DNA of 64,000 nucleotides from Diadema setosum (lineage: Eukaryota; Echinodermata; Echinoidea; Diadematoida; Diadematidae). Below are positions 21,601 through 30,804 of the stretch, piece by piece. Positions within the stretch are counted from its first letter, which is position 1; the number at the start of each line of letters is the position of its first letter. The stretch lies in assembly GCF_964275005.1 (NCBI RefSeq), contig NC_092701.1:30619106-30683105 (forward strand), written 5' to 3'. The translations under genes and the position numbers were made by a program. The notes under the pieces were generated by a model, which was not told where the DNA came from, did no database searches, and saw only the letters and a list, made by a program, of their open reading frames with translations.

Positions 21601-23120
21601 TTTTTTTTTCTCTCTCTCTGATGTGCTGCCGTTCAATCAAAAGGGAAATAGGGCGAAGGCCTTAACATGTAGGGCTCACACCTGTAAATGAAATGGAATG
21701 TCCAAAACCCCTCCACAAATTCGTACCAAAGATGCGAAAATAAAGTGAAGAAAAAAAAAATGATTAAGAATCAATAATGCAGTTTTCCAATAAAACAAAA
21801 GACAAAAAATGAATAGCTGCAGATATTTAGTATGAATTTCTCTACAAACTGCATTTTGGTCGGAAGATAAAAGCTTTTCTCATGGAATTTTAACAGACTA
21901 TTATTTCATTGGGTGCATGTGCACAAAATAGGTGATTTTTTGAGTGAAAAGAACTCGTAGTCTGGCTTTGCGGAACCTTGGACAGAGTTTGAGCTGAAGA
22001 ACCCGCCTTGGGAATTTGATGGATGAAAGGGTATATCTCACTTATCCAGGGTAGTGAAGATCAAACACCTCATTTCTCCCAGCTATTTTAGATTTTTTTT
22101 GAATTTTCAATTTAAACACACGTCTCTATGGGGATTTTTTTTTTCTTTACCCGTGCGATCCCTATAGAGTATGCATGTAATGCACACGTCAAGTCAATGG
22201 GAAGTATCCATCCTATACAATTTCTGCTGGTTTATGTTGATCTATTCTGTCAAATCCCTCCCTCCCCCTCCTTCCTCCCCCCTCCTTCCCCTCCCCCTCC
22301 TCTTAGTCAATTAACCCAATGACTACGTAGCCCAGGGCCCTGTTTTATGAAGAGTTAAAATTGATTATATAGTTGATTTCAACTGTAAGTCTATGGCAGT
22401 CTGTGTGATAAGGAAATTTAAAATAGATTTTATCTTTTGATAAAACGGGGCCCAGGTTAATGATTTTAGCAGTCGATGTGATGATCATCACCTCTTCCCT
22501 AAATACAAAGAAGACCAAAGAAATGATCATCGATTTCCGGAAAGACAGTGCACGACACGAACCTCTACGGATTCATGGGGATGTCATTGAACAAGTTCAC
22601 GAGTATAAGTACTTGGAAACAGTTGTTGACGACAAACTCTGCTGGAGACAATATTGTTTGTCAATTCAAAAGAGATCAAGTCATTTATTATTTACCGGTG
22701 TGAGCTCCGTACTATCCCGATTCTCAGTAATCGTACCATAGAAGATATTATTAACCTTTACCACATTATGCGCACTATCAACTTTTTGATGGTGAGTATC
22801 GGAAATAAAAATGTTGCACGAATACGATTGACAGACACGCCTTATGAATACAACATTTATTATTTTTTCCTATCGACCTTTCGCATGCCAAGCTTATACA
22901 CAGAGAAGGTGTGTTTATGTATGTGTGTGTCTGTGTGTGTGACGATTTGAATCATTTATAGAGAACTGACAAAGTAACATGTTCTTGTGTGTATTCTTCT
23001 CAAATCATTTAGGCTGAACTTAACCAAAACCAGACGATGATGGAAGTAAGCTCAACAATCACGGGATGCAATTTCACAGAGGAAGAACTTCTAACTACTG
23101 CGTATATGTCGTGCAAATGA
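13971..23120 (+). CDS. Small secreted Cys-containing protein, diverged paralog (copy 1)
   Basis: Candidate exons are 13,971-13,993, 19,131-19,200, 19,624-19,702, 22,742-22,791 and 23,013-23,120, joining to about 109 residues. Exon 1 begins MAKINLI. Exon 2 gives SLRVLTLYVSSSYFLKATQG, aligned with the signal peptide of copy 2. Exon 3 has two Cys (GCSPEHRPECLP), exon 4 one predicted helix (DIINLYHIMRTINFLM), exon 5 two Cys and two N-glycosylation sequons (NQT, NFT). The usual exon 1 donor is lost (GGT to GAT); a GTACTT two bases on gives phase 2, which suits the 2-nt insertion in exon 2. Exon 3 ends in phase 1, which suits exon 4. Weak points are donor GGC|GTACCA and the long TE-filled introns. 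It may be a live diverged gene or a decaying one. Confidence 0.45.
14250..14284. repeat. (TA)n at the left edge of Tc1-like copy 1
   Basis: TA run directly abutting the transposon terminus; a matching run lies at its right end (18,214-18,261), as expected for insertion into a TA microsatellite. Confidence 0.95.
14415..16315 (+). mobile_element. L2-like LINE, 5'-truncated, nested in Tc1-like element
   Basis: An RT C-terminal frame to the stop at 15,018 reads LNTRKTKEMIFDF, SEYKYLGTIIDDKLRWD, LYFLRKLRSFNV and RFRRSFLIAACKAFNSR. These are hallmarks of the L2/Rex-type clade of the Jockey superfamily. About 1.3 kb of 3' UTR follows, with GT- and G-rich runs at 15,795-15,945. It ends in ATGACAATAAATTATC and (TTGAATC)n-like repeats, typical of L2 tails. 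EN and the RT palm are missing. Confidence 0.8.
16316..16683. mobile_element. MITE flanked by TTAA
   Basis: TTAA-AGGCATAGTTTA at the left and TAAACTGGACCT-TTAA at the right form imperfect 12-bp inverted repeats (9 of 12 paired) with TTAA on both sides, as in piggyBac-type elements. About 365 bp, non-coding. It directly abuts the LINE tail. Confidence 0.65.
16913..17905 (-). pseudogene. Tc1/mariner-like transposase (DD34E), copy 1, broken
   Basis: N-terminal paired-like HTH: GEILGISQGAVSKILKRHRE, then a GRPR AT-hook. The catalytic core shows DESRF (written across a frame break), HDNARPHRA and SPDMNPIEH, with 34 residues between the second Asp and the Glu, i.e. DD34E. Several stops and frameshifts separate the pieces (17,669; 17,260-17,600), so no full enzyme is made. 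The same breaks recur in copy 2, so both descend from an already dead parent or were moved in trans. Confidence 0.85.
18214..18261. repeat. (TA)n microsatellite
   Basis: 48-bp TA run flanking the right end of Tc1-like copy 1. A second interrupted TA run lies at 18,655-18,692. The stretch 18,262-19,130 is otherwise intron without other features. Confidence 0.95.
20196..20705. mobile_element. hAT-like MITE built of GGTGTT/AACACC repeats
   Basis: Ends ACACTGCAAAAAGTCCGG and CGATGTTTTTACAGTGT are inverted repeats of the CACTGYAAAAA type seen in hAT-like MITEs. The inside is filled with iterated GGTGTTAAAT and AACACC motifs in both orientations, giving many small palindromes. Non-coding; lies in intron 3 of the copy-1 gene. 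Confidence 0.8.
22331..22455. mobile_element. GGGCCC MITE, copy 1
   Basis: CCAGGGCCCTGTTTTATGAA at the left and TTTTGATAAAACGGGGCCCA at the right are inverted repeats of a roughly 125-bp element. A second, interrupted copy is at 48,489-49,258. Confidence 0.85.
22456..22690 (+). mobile_element. L2-like RT fragment
   Basis: LNTKKTKEMIIDFRKDSARH then DVIEQVHEYKYLETVVDDKL matches the LINE at 14,415-15,018 over about 70 residues. Both ends are truncated. It sits between the pyrimidine tract at 21,580-21,625 and exon 4 of the copy-1 gene, where copy 2 has the tract and exon adjacent. Confidence 0.8.
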
Positions 23121-24289
23121 TCATTGATGGCAGATGGCATTTCTGTTAGCGCAAGAAACCATACCGGCCTCGAAAATTATTTATTCATTCGTGTTTACAA
23201 TAATATATTGATGTTATTAATCATTTCCCATCTGCTTACCCGGTCGGTAATAATTGTAAAACAAACGTATGGCAATATTTGCCCTTTTTGCAACAAAGTT
23301 TGCAAGCTTTCCATGAAGAAATACCTATCTTGTATTTCCGTGTAACCGGCCCTTGCTATTCTAACAACTAAGTTGTAGGTTGTGCTCTTATTTAAGTGCA
23401 GGATACAATTCATGTCGCACTCTTTTCATATCTATAGTTATTTGTCGACGAGAAAAGAATCAAAGGATGTCATTTTCCTTGATTTTACCTCCAAAACCTC
23501 AACTTAACTTAAAAAGAATAACTTGCAATTATCTAATCTATCTACCAATTATAACTTTCACTTTTCACTAACCTGTTAAAGTGAGTTCCTATTTTGCCAA
23601 CCTCGCTATACTATCTGCCTTCATTTAGTGGGCAGTTTTTCCTTTGTCCAATTGTCCAAGACCTACCTGATAAACATAAATCATCTCAGCACCCTCAGAC
23701 TACAAATTTCACGTAATTATTTTGCTAAGTGTCGTAAGCTGCTTGTGTTTTTTAGTATTCAAAGCTTTGGTTTACAAATCTAAAACTACTAGTCTAGTTT
23801 TACAGACCTGTGTGATCATGGTGATGCAGTTATGTAATTCATGTAAGTGGTTCAACGGCATAATGGAGAAGGCCAGAAATATACCAGTCATAATAAGTGA
23901 AAATTTAGTGTTGTAGAAGTTTTCTTTTCTATTAATGTATTAACAGTAAAGCACGAGTGGTATAATGTTTCTGTCAATATCTAAACTGAAATTTGATCAA
24001 GAAATCACTACGATTTATTCAAAACGAAGTATTGTTCTGAAAAAAAAAATAGTTTATTTTATTTTATTCTTTTGAAAAATCAGCCAATAAAACTGGTCTA
24101 TAATCATACATACATCATAATTATACAATGTATGTCTCCCTTTTTGTGTATTAAAACAGCTTCCGAAATCTTCATGGCAGAAAGCAGCACATAAGACTTA
24201 CATGACAAATGATTTATATACACAAGAGAATCTATAATACAATCTGTTGTACTTATAATAAGATAAATGCGTCTAAATTAAATTTGTTC

Positions 24290-24360
24290 GACTGGACTTA
24301 CTTGTGAAAATCATGGAGAGGACAGTTTCGTGAGTCGTTCGAATCACAAGTCCAGTCGAA
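24290..24360. other. Long-stem hairpin
   Basis: TTCGACTGGACTT (24,290) and AAGTCCAGTCGAA (ending 24,360) are perfect 13-bp inverted repeats, extended by GTGA/TCAC after a 4-base bulge. They enclose a loop of roughly 35 nt that contains a smaller GAGTCGTTCGAATCAC motif. Could be a tiny MITE or a structured RNA. Confidence 0.6.
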
Positions 24361-24741
24361 CTTACTTAAATTAACCCTTTTAGCATACTACCTTGATGAA
24401 TCAAAATCTCCATCGATTCATTATAAGATAGTTCCAACTACTATATCATTTCATTCGTTCTTATATCACGTTTAACATGAAACGCTATTTATAATCTCCC
24501 TTAAATACTTAGCATTATACATATATGTCATTTCCATTTGGTATATCCTTAAATTCATAGCATTGCTAATCACAAAGTTTTATACATTCAAACCGAGATT
24601 GGTTTCCAGAGCATAGAGATACTCATGAAACACTTCATAAGCGGTATTTGTATTCTCACTAAACTATGTCATTCGTGGAATATTGCATGTATTGCTGAAA
24701 GTATGAAGGATCACCTAGTGTTTGGACAGTGGTCATGATCT

Positions 24742-24845
24742 ACTAATAATAATAATAATAATAATGATGAGCATACATACTGGGATGTGATTCGAACCCA
24801 TCACCTCCCGGTGGCTTCCACCTGACAGCCATTGAGAAGCAGGGT
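24742..24845 (-). mobile_element. tRNA-related SINE fragment with (AAT)n tail
   Basis: Minus strand reads AGCCACCGGGAGGTGATGGG then TTCGAATCACATCCCA, a B-box-containing tRNA-like 3' half, before a short (ATT)n run at 24,742-24,765. The A-box half is poorly preserved. Confidence 0.5.
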
Positions 24846-25299
24846 TTGAATCCGAACCGAATTTTAATGCCTATGATTTTCTTTTGTTACCATGTCATGG
24901 CTACTGCTAAAGCTCTGAACAATCGGTGATTATCTATGTTTATCAATAATTGCAATATTTATTGATTTGAATGTCTAGTATCTATCTTTAAAGAATTATA
25001 AGGTTCACTGTTTTGTCTATATATAAACAGTGAGCAAAAGAGGAGAGAGGAAGAAATGATTTGATCTTAACAGGAAAGAAAATAGATATGCTAATTTTAA
25101 AAGACCTTCTGTCAGGTGTACCGTAATGGTCTCGTTTTTTTGTTAACTTGCATGTTTCATGTTGTCACAATTTATCACTTCTGTTTCCTGACGTTGTTTT
25201 AATCCTTTTGACTGTGGAATATTTAATTGGAAATATCGTATAATGCATTCCTATCGTATCCTCTGAACAGAGTAAGCAGCAATGTATCAAATATTATAC

Positions 25300-25921
25300 C
25301 CAATATCGAAAGATTATACTGTGGTTTTCATCTCATCATGCCATTTAGTATCTCAGACTAAGGACATGGTTTCGAAACCTATGACAGCCTCTCATAATTT
25401 TACCAATGTATTTTTTAACTTTCCGTGATCACTCTATGTGCATTATTTAATTTTGCTCTTGCATGTTATTGTTATTATTTTTTTTTTTTGCTATTGAAAC
25501 TGCTAAAGACACAGTGGAATATAAAATATAAAGGAAGGGTCTTCTTAAGATTGGAAATAATGGGAAATTGCAATGGCTTGATCTACTACGACAAGGTATA
25601 TGTCGGAAAAAAAAACTCGAAAGAAAATAAGAGAACAATGTTTTGCACGCAGCGTTAATGAAACTCCCGAACAAACACTATAGACATCATTAAAGATCGT
25701 TAGCGAAGTTCTGAAGATCTGATGACGTTTTTGTATGTGTAAATGATATGGCAAAACATGTATCTTTAAAAAAAGATATCATTGAAAATTCTGTTGAATG
25801 ATGGTTTCCAAAGTGTTTTGTGACAAGGGAACAAAAAAAAAATATCCTGTCACTAAACTCCACTTCACGAAATTCATTCTATTTCCGTATGTGTAATTCA
25901 AGCACTATATGAGACGTTAAG

Positions 25922-25930
<9 letters not shown>
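25300..25930. other. Upstream-flank block of copy 2, duplicated at 59,770-60,440
   Basis: Shares CATCATGCC, CACAGTRRAATRYMATATAA, AAGATCGTTAGC, GATGACGT, TTTGTAAATGA and GTGTAATTCAAGCACT in the same order with 59,805-60,420. Both end in a microsatellite. The block lies about 1.4 kb upstream of exon 1 of copy 2. Confidence 0.7.
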
Positions 25931-25975
<45 letters not shown>

Positions 25976-26178
25976 AAGATGTGTGTGTGTGTGTGTGTGT
26001 GTGCGTATATATATACATATATAGTCTCTTAACAGGTTTTACAGAAAATGTAATTTTCTAACCATTAGAGAAAATGAAGGATTCTATACTTATTTCTCCA
26101 CATCCGGTTGTCGTCATGAAGTACTGTTTCAAACAGGTCACACCTACAATTGCGAAGGCATAAGACATACGACGTCAT

Positions 26179-26262
<84 letters not shown>
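25923..26262. repeat. Cluster of TA, GT and TA microsatellites
   Basis: (TA)n at 25,923-25,969, (GT)n at 25,981-26,002, (TA)n at 26,181-26,228 and 26,230-26,262, with CA/TG-rich sequence to 26,340. The IYIYIY-type frames here are repeat translations. Confidence 0.95.
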
Positions 26263-26267
<5 letters not shown>

Positions 26268-26994
26268 CAATATATACACACATACATAGGCACACACGCA
26301 CACATAAATGTATGTGTATGTTTGTGTGTGTATGTGTGTTGACGAGCAAGAGGTACATTGTAAGAGAATCTATCTAAGGGAAAAAACAACGGGTACTCCC
26401 ACAACTCCCTATTGCTATTTTTCGTGTGTTTGTCCTGGTATTTGTTTGGATAATCGCTTCCTGTCTGTCTCTTTTCTGTCTCTTTCTGTTTAGGTCATTG
26501 TCTTTTCCATTCATTTATGTGACTCTCTTAATTAAGGCATGTATTTTACAGAGTTACATAGCGTTTTCTATAGGTTTCCTTCCTCTGTAATGTAGCCATG
26601 TAGAACATAAAGATAGCATATCCATGCACTGGACAAAAAAGTACGTATTCTTAAGCAATTGTTACAAGTGTAAGATATGACACCTCAAAAAGGAACGCGA
26701 TTAATGATTAAGAAAATAATTCAAGCTCACAAGCACGCTATTGCAATGAAAGAGTAAAAGGAATTCAAATAACAGCATTAAAACAACCCCCACACAAAAA
26801 CACACACGCAGACACACACACATACACAAAGGTTTCAGCACTCCATAAATTCATGAAAAGTACAAAAAGATATGTATACATGTGCAAATAAAATCAGAGT
26901 AACTTTTGCGCAAATGAATAGTGTTGTTGGTGTTGATGTAAATGATACCAAATCAAAATACATCGAATGCACTACAGGAAGTTTGGAAACTAAT

Positions 26995-27292
26995 TATAAA
27001 ATGAATTGTACGTGCGGGTTGTTCATTTTGTTCTTCAAAACTTCCGGATGACAGTTTGCGCTTTGCAGGTACACCGTATAAGGAAGCGAATTAGTTATTT
27101 ATGTTTCGGTGTGTGAGGGCGTAAAAATAGATTAAGTTTGAAATTCTCTGTTATAAAAGAAATTTCTGATCACCCTTTTCTTCATACATCGCATCGGCAG
27201 AAGCAGGGCTTTCATCACCAACAAGCCGAACATTTCAACAAAGGGGTTGATTTCAAACCATCGTTTCCAGAAATCTTCTCCCACACTTCGCA
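26995..27292 (+). promoter_or_regulatory. Promoter/5' UTR of secreted-protein copy 2
   Basis: Conserved with 13,690-13,970. TATAAGG at 27,077-27,083 is the only TATA-like motif in the conserved part, in the shared context GTATAAGGAAG; an ACTTCCGG (ETS-like) lies about 35 bp upstream in this copy only. The ATG follows 216 bp later in the context CGCAATGG. Confidence 0.5.
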
Positions 27293-27643
27293 ATGGCCAA
27301 AACGAGATTTGGATTTGGTAATGTACTCATCTTCTAATTCTTTCCAGAAGAATTGGTGCATATTATATTCTACGCTACACTATTGGTGACGAAGTGTATT
27401 ATAGCCAAAGTAAATTTTGTATCATTATCATGATTTAAATTAGAATTATAGCCACTAAGACAGGACGAAATGTGATAAGGTTGCATGTAGAATAATCATG
27501 TACCCGAGTAGAAGGTGGCAAAGAATCCACAATAGTTATCTTGTTTTCGGAAAACATGAGATTATTCGCCGTTAATGCTTATTCGATGATAATTATTCGG
27601 TTGTAAATAGATAGAAAGTTATAATTGTGAAGTATGAAGAGAG

Positions 27644-27713
<70 letters not shown>

Positions 27714-28143
27714 TATACATATTATCAACATTTCTGGATAGTAATGTTTGAGTATGCGACTGCACCTTGAGGAGATGTGAACATTGCAGGAAATGTAATA
27801 CAATATCGCTTGGCAAATTGTGTTTTCGTTACAGAGCTGACGAGTCTCAGAATATTTACCCTGTGTGTGCTGTCAACGTATTTCCTGACCGCAACCATGA
27901 GCGCACCAGTTCAATCCTCCGAGAAGGAAAGATTAATGAGTTCGACTATAACACTATGGTATAATGCCAAGGTACGGAATTGTTGAATAACTTCGTGTAC
28001 AAACGTAATAAAACATTGATCGTGCACACTTTTACTTTAATGCTGTCGACATGGTTACTTAAATGAAAACTGACAAGACATGGATGATGAATAATATACA
28101 TGTTCTCCTCATGAGTTGTTGTTAGTAAGTACTTATATACATA

Positions 28144-28175
<32 letters not shown>

Positions 28176-28704
28176 ATATACAGGCGTTCACATGGGTAAT
28201 ATACGTCTGAAAACGCGGTATCTTAGGTGGAATTCGTTCCACAGGGGAAATTTTTAATTTCCCTTGATCTGGGGCCTCAGGACTACTCCACAGTATGACA
28301 AAGATGGCATAGTGTGTATAGATTGAGGACTGTATTACCAGTACAATTTAGGGGAGATTGGCAGAGATGGAAAAAAAAAAGTCGGTGTATACCTTGGACG
28401 TGCATGGATAACGGGTCACTAGAGGAATTTAGGAATATCTGCTTTTTCTAAGAAAGAGTTGCGTTTTCTCATCAACATACATAATTTAGTGCCTATAAGA
28501 TGCATTTTGTCCTCTTGTCAGTTCAATTCTGCATTGAGCCCATCAAATGCATAATTTTTCAACAAAAGCCCCAATATTTGCATATTTTCTGAATATGTCC
28601 ATGCTTTTAATCAAAATTCCCCCAAACTACTATAGTATCATTTATTTTGCATTTCATCTAATAGCTGGAAAATGCGTTATATATGTATGAATGTATATAT
28701 ATAA

Positions 28705-28753
<49 letters not shown>

Positions 28754-29747
28754 CATAATAATATTATATGTATATTTTGTAAACAGATGCCAAAATGTAA
28801 CATGCCTATTGGTTAGAGGTGTGTCTTAGTCATTGTCCTTGCTTGTCATAATTTCTTTCACAGGGGGTTCGGAAAAACTTCGCCGCAAATGAAGAAATAA
28901 GTGAATGCCCACCTGAAACATCCAACGATAACACAGTAAGATCCCAGGAACAGAAAAATGTATTTTTTAATGATATCTATATCTTCAGTTTTTTTTTATT
29001 TACTCTATACAACAAAGCTTTTTTTTTTTCTAACTGATTTTGGTGGATATAATTTCCCACTTTATATACATACTGTTATTCAAACGGTCTTTGATACTTT
29101 TCTTTTCCCCTAAATACCATGAAACTATTACCTCACAAGTTATTATCATTTTACAACGTGTTACTACATAAAAGAGGAAATTGTCTCATTTTTCTCTTTT
29201 TTTAGTTTTTTTTTCTCTCATTCTCAATAAACTTCCTTAACATAAATATCTAAAAGCTTTCTGCATGTCTTCGGAAACCCACAATGTGTCTCCGCCACGG
29301 GATGACTTTCAGTCTTCACGTTTTGTAGACCATAATTTCAGAGAAAATGGCAATTTATAAAGGACAGTGGTGCTTTTATAGTATGACAATGAGATGCGTT
29401 AACAGTAACGTCTTACATTTAGGCACAGTAAACAATGCTTTACCTGAATCGTTGCTTGTACTTTAATCAAATTTGCTGACAGACAAACCAATCTTTAACT
29501 CCTCTCTCTTTCTCTCTCTCTCCGATGTGTTCCCTTCCAATGGTACCATGAAGAATAACCAGCTTGATACTACAGCATTGATGCAAAAACTTGTCACCCT
29601 GAAAAGATACATGATGATCCTGAAAAATGAACGCATAGAAAGTATTGGCATCATCGCGCCTGCTGTTGAGAGCTTCAGGAATGTAAGTAAAACCAGTCGC
29701 AAGAATAAACACACACACACACATATTATTATCATTATAATTATTAT

Positions 29748-29833
<86 letters not shown>

Positions 29834-30002
29834 AATCAAAAGTAGCAAAAGCAAAATACTTTCCCAACGTAATACAAACACTATACGGTTATTCTTACGG
29901 AGAACTGGACTTTCCAAAATGTGTCCGTTCGAACAACCTTTCCAGTACGTTTTTGTAGTTATTTTCACTGTATACATAATCGAAAAGTCTGTGGGTTTGT
30001 TC

Positions 30003-30060
<58 letters not shown>

Positions 30061-30315
30061 ATGTGAGTGAATATTTGAATCATTCGGGTAAAATAATCAT
30101 GTACCATGCTTTTTTTCTTTATATTTCTGAAATTATCTTAGTGTTACAATCTGACAACAACAACGACAACGACTACGGGAACGACTCCTACGACGCAAGA
30201 ATCCTCCACTGTCATCAGTAGATGCACGAAAAATAATCTTCTCGATAAGTACTTCCAATTCCTTGGGGACATAATTGGAATTATAAGAAGGAATAATTGT
30301 GTGTCGAGTACCTAA
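27293..30315 (+). CDS. Small secreted four-Cys protein, intact five-exon gene (copy 2)
   Basis: Exons 27,293-27,317, 27,835-27,971, 28,864-28,935, 29,554-29,682 and 30,142-30,315 (stop) join to 178 codons with canonical GT-AG sites; intron phases are 1-0-0-0. Residues 10-32 are a signal peptide (LTSLRIFTLCVLSTYFLTA), likely cut near residue 28 or 32. Predicted helices: SSEKERLMSSTITLWYNAK (exon 2), LMQKLVTLKRYMMILKN (exon 4) and NLLDKYFQFLGDIIGIIRR (exon 5). Mature Cys: one in exon 3 (SECPP), three in exon 5. A Thr-rich linker and one NLT sequon precede the last helix. No family is recognised. Size, leader split in the first codons, phases and a last helix in the final exon recall class I helical cytokine genes; this is inference. 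Exon 4 could start at 29,563 instead. Preceded by a TATA-like promoter; copy 1 is the paralog. Confidence 0.65.
27643..27720. repeat. (TA)n microsatellite in copy-2 intron 1
   Basis: About 75 bp of TA repeats with two TGTA interruptions, about 115 bp before exon 2. Similar runs lie at 28,138-28,175 and 28,692-28,747 in intron 2. Confidence 0.95.
29751..29829. repeat. (TA)n(CA)n(TA)n microsatellite in copy-2 intron 4
   Basis: Starts about 70 bp after the exon 4 donor, behind a (CA)n run at 29,709-29,722 and an ATT-rich stretch. A second TA/TG array lies at 30,007-30,062, ending about 80 bp before exon 5. Confidence 0.95.
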
Positions 30316-30804
30316 GCCGCCTTTGAAAATAATTCATTGACTAATCAAATAACGTATTGATTTTATTCGATACTACTTGTCTAAATACCAGGTCGGTAAT
30401 GACCATAATATATATAATGTATGGCAATATTTGCCCTTTTGCACTTCATTTTGCATTTTTGTAAAAAAAAAAATGCATCTTAGATTCATTTACGTGAGCT
30501 ATTTTGTCTTAATTGCTTGAACGACTTGTTGGTTGTTCTATTTAAGTGTAGTATAGTGAGGAAGTCAGCTTTACGAGCATTTTTCTTCCGTTTATAATCT
30601 CCTAGTTTGTACGTGAAACGTAGTGACACATCACACCTGTTTTCATTGTCGCATGAGCAAATGTATCTTTTGCACCACAAGGCTTTCTTAAAAATGAAAA
30701 GAAATATAAGGACGTTTGAGGAATTACAATTGCCATTACTTCTGAAAGTTCCTCTTTTCGAGGAGAACAGAATGTGCATTCCTAATGTGTCTGTATGCCT
30801 TCCA
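30316..30804 (+). other. 3' flank of secreted-protein copy 2
   Basis: Aligns in blocks with 23,121-23,410 after copy 1 (GGTCGGTAAT, GGCAATATTTGCCCTTTTGCA, GTTGGTTGTTCTATTTAAGTG), which supports duplication of the whole gene. A 60-codon open frame at 30,625-30,807 has some helix-like character but no acceptor linking it to the gene. Confidence 0.55.

Larger units (their letters stand above)
23121..25300. other. 3' flank of copy 1 and spacer
   Basis: 23,180-23,300 (GGTCGGTAAT, GTATGGCAATATTTGCCCTT) aligns with 30,390-30,445 after copy 2. The stretch 23,480-23,760 aligns with the repeat units at 32,960-34,000 (CTGCCTTCATTTWGTGGG, AAGACCTACCTGATAAA). A tRNA-related fragment is at 24,742-24,845 and a hairpin at 24,290-24,360. 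No further exon was recognised. Confidence 0.6.

Noticed and set aside
21256..21621. 121-codon frame as exon 4 of copy 1
   Set aside because: The homologous exon is found at 22,742-22,791 with compatible phases; this frame ends in a CT-rich tract that corresponds to the intron of copy 2.
26144..26404. Open frames rich in IYIYIY or THTHTH on both strands (also at 29,470-30,110, 42,074-42,285, 41,714-41,914)
   Set aside because: They are translations of TA, CA and compound microsatellites with no splice or family support.
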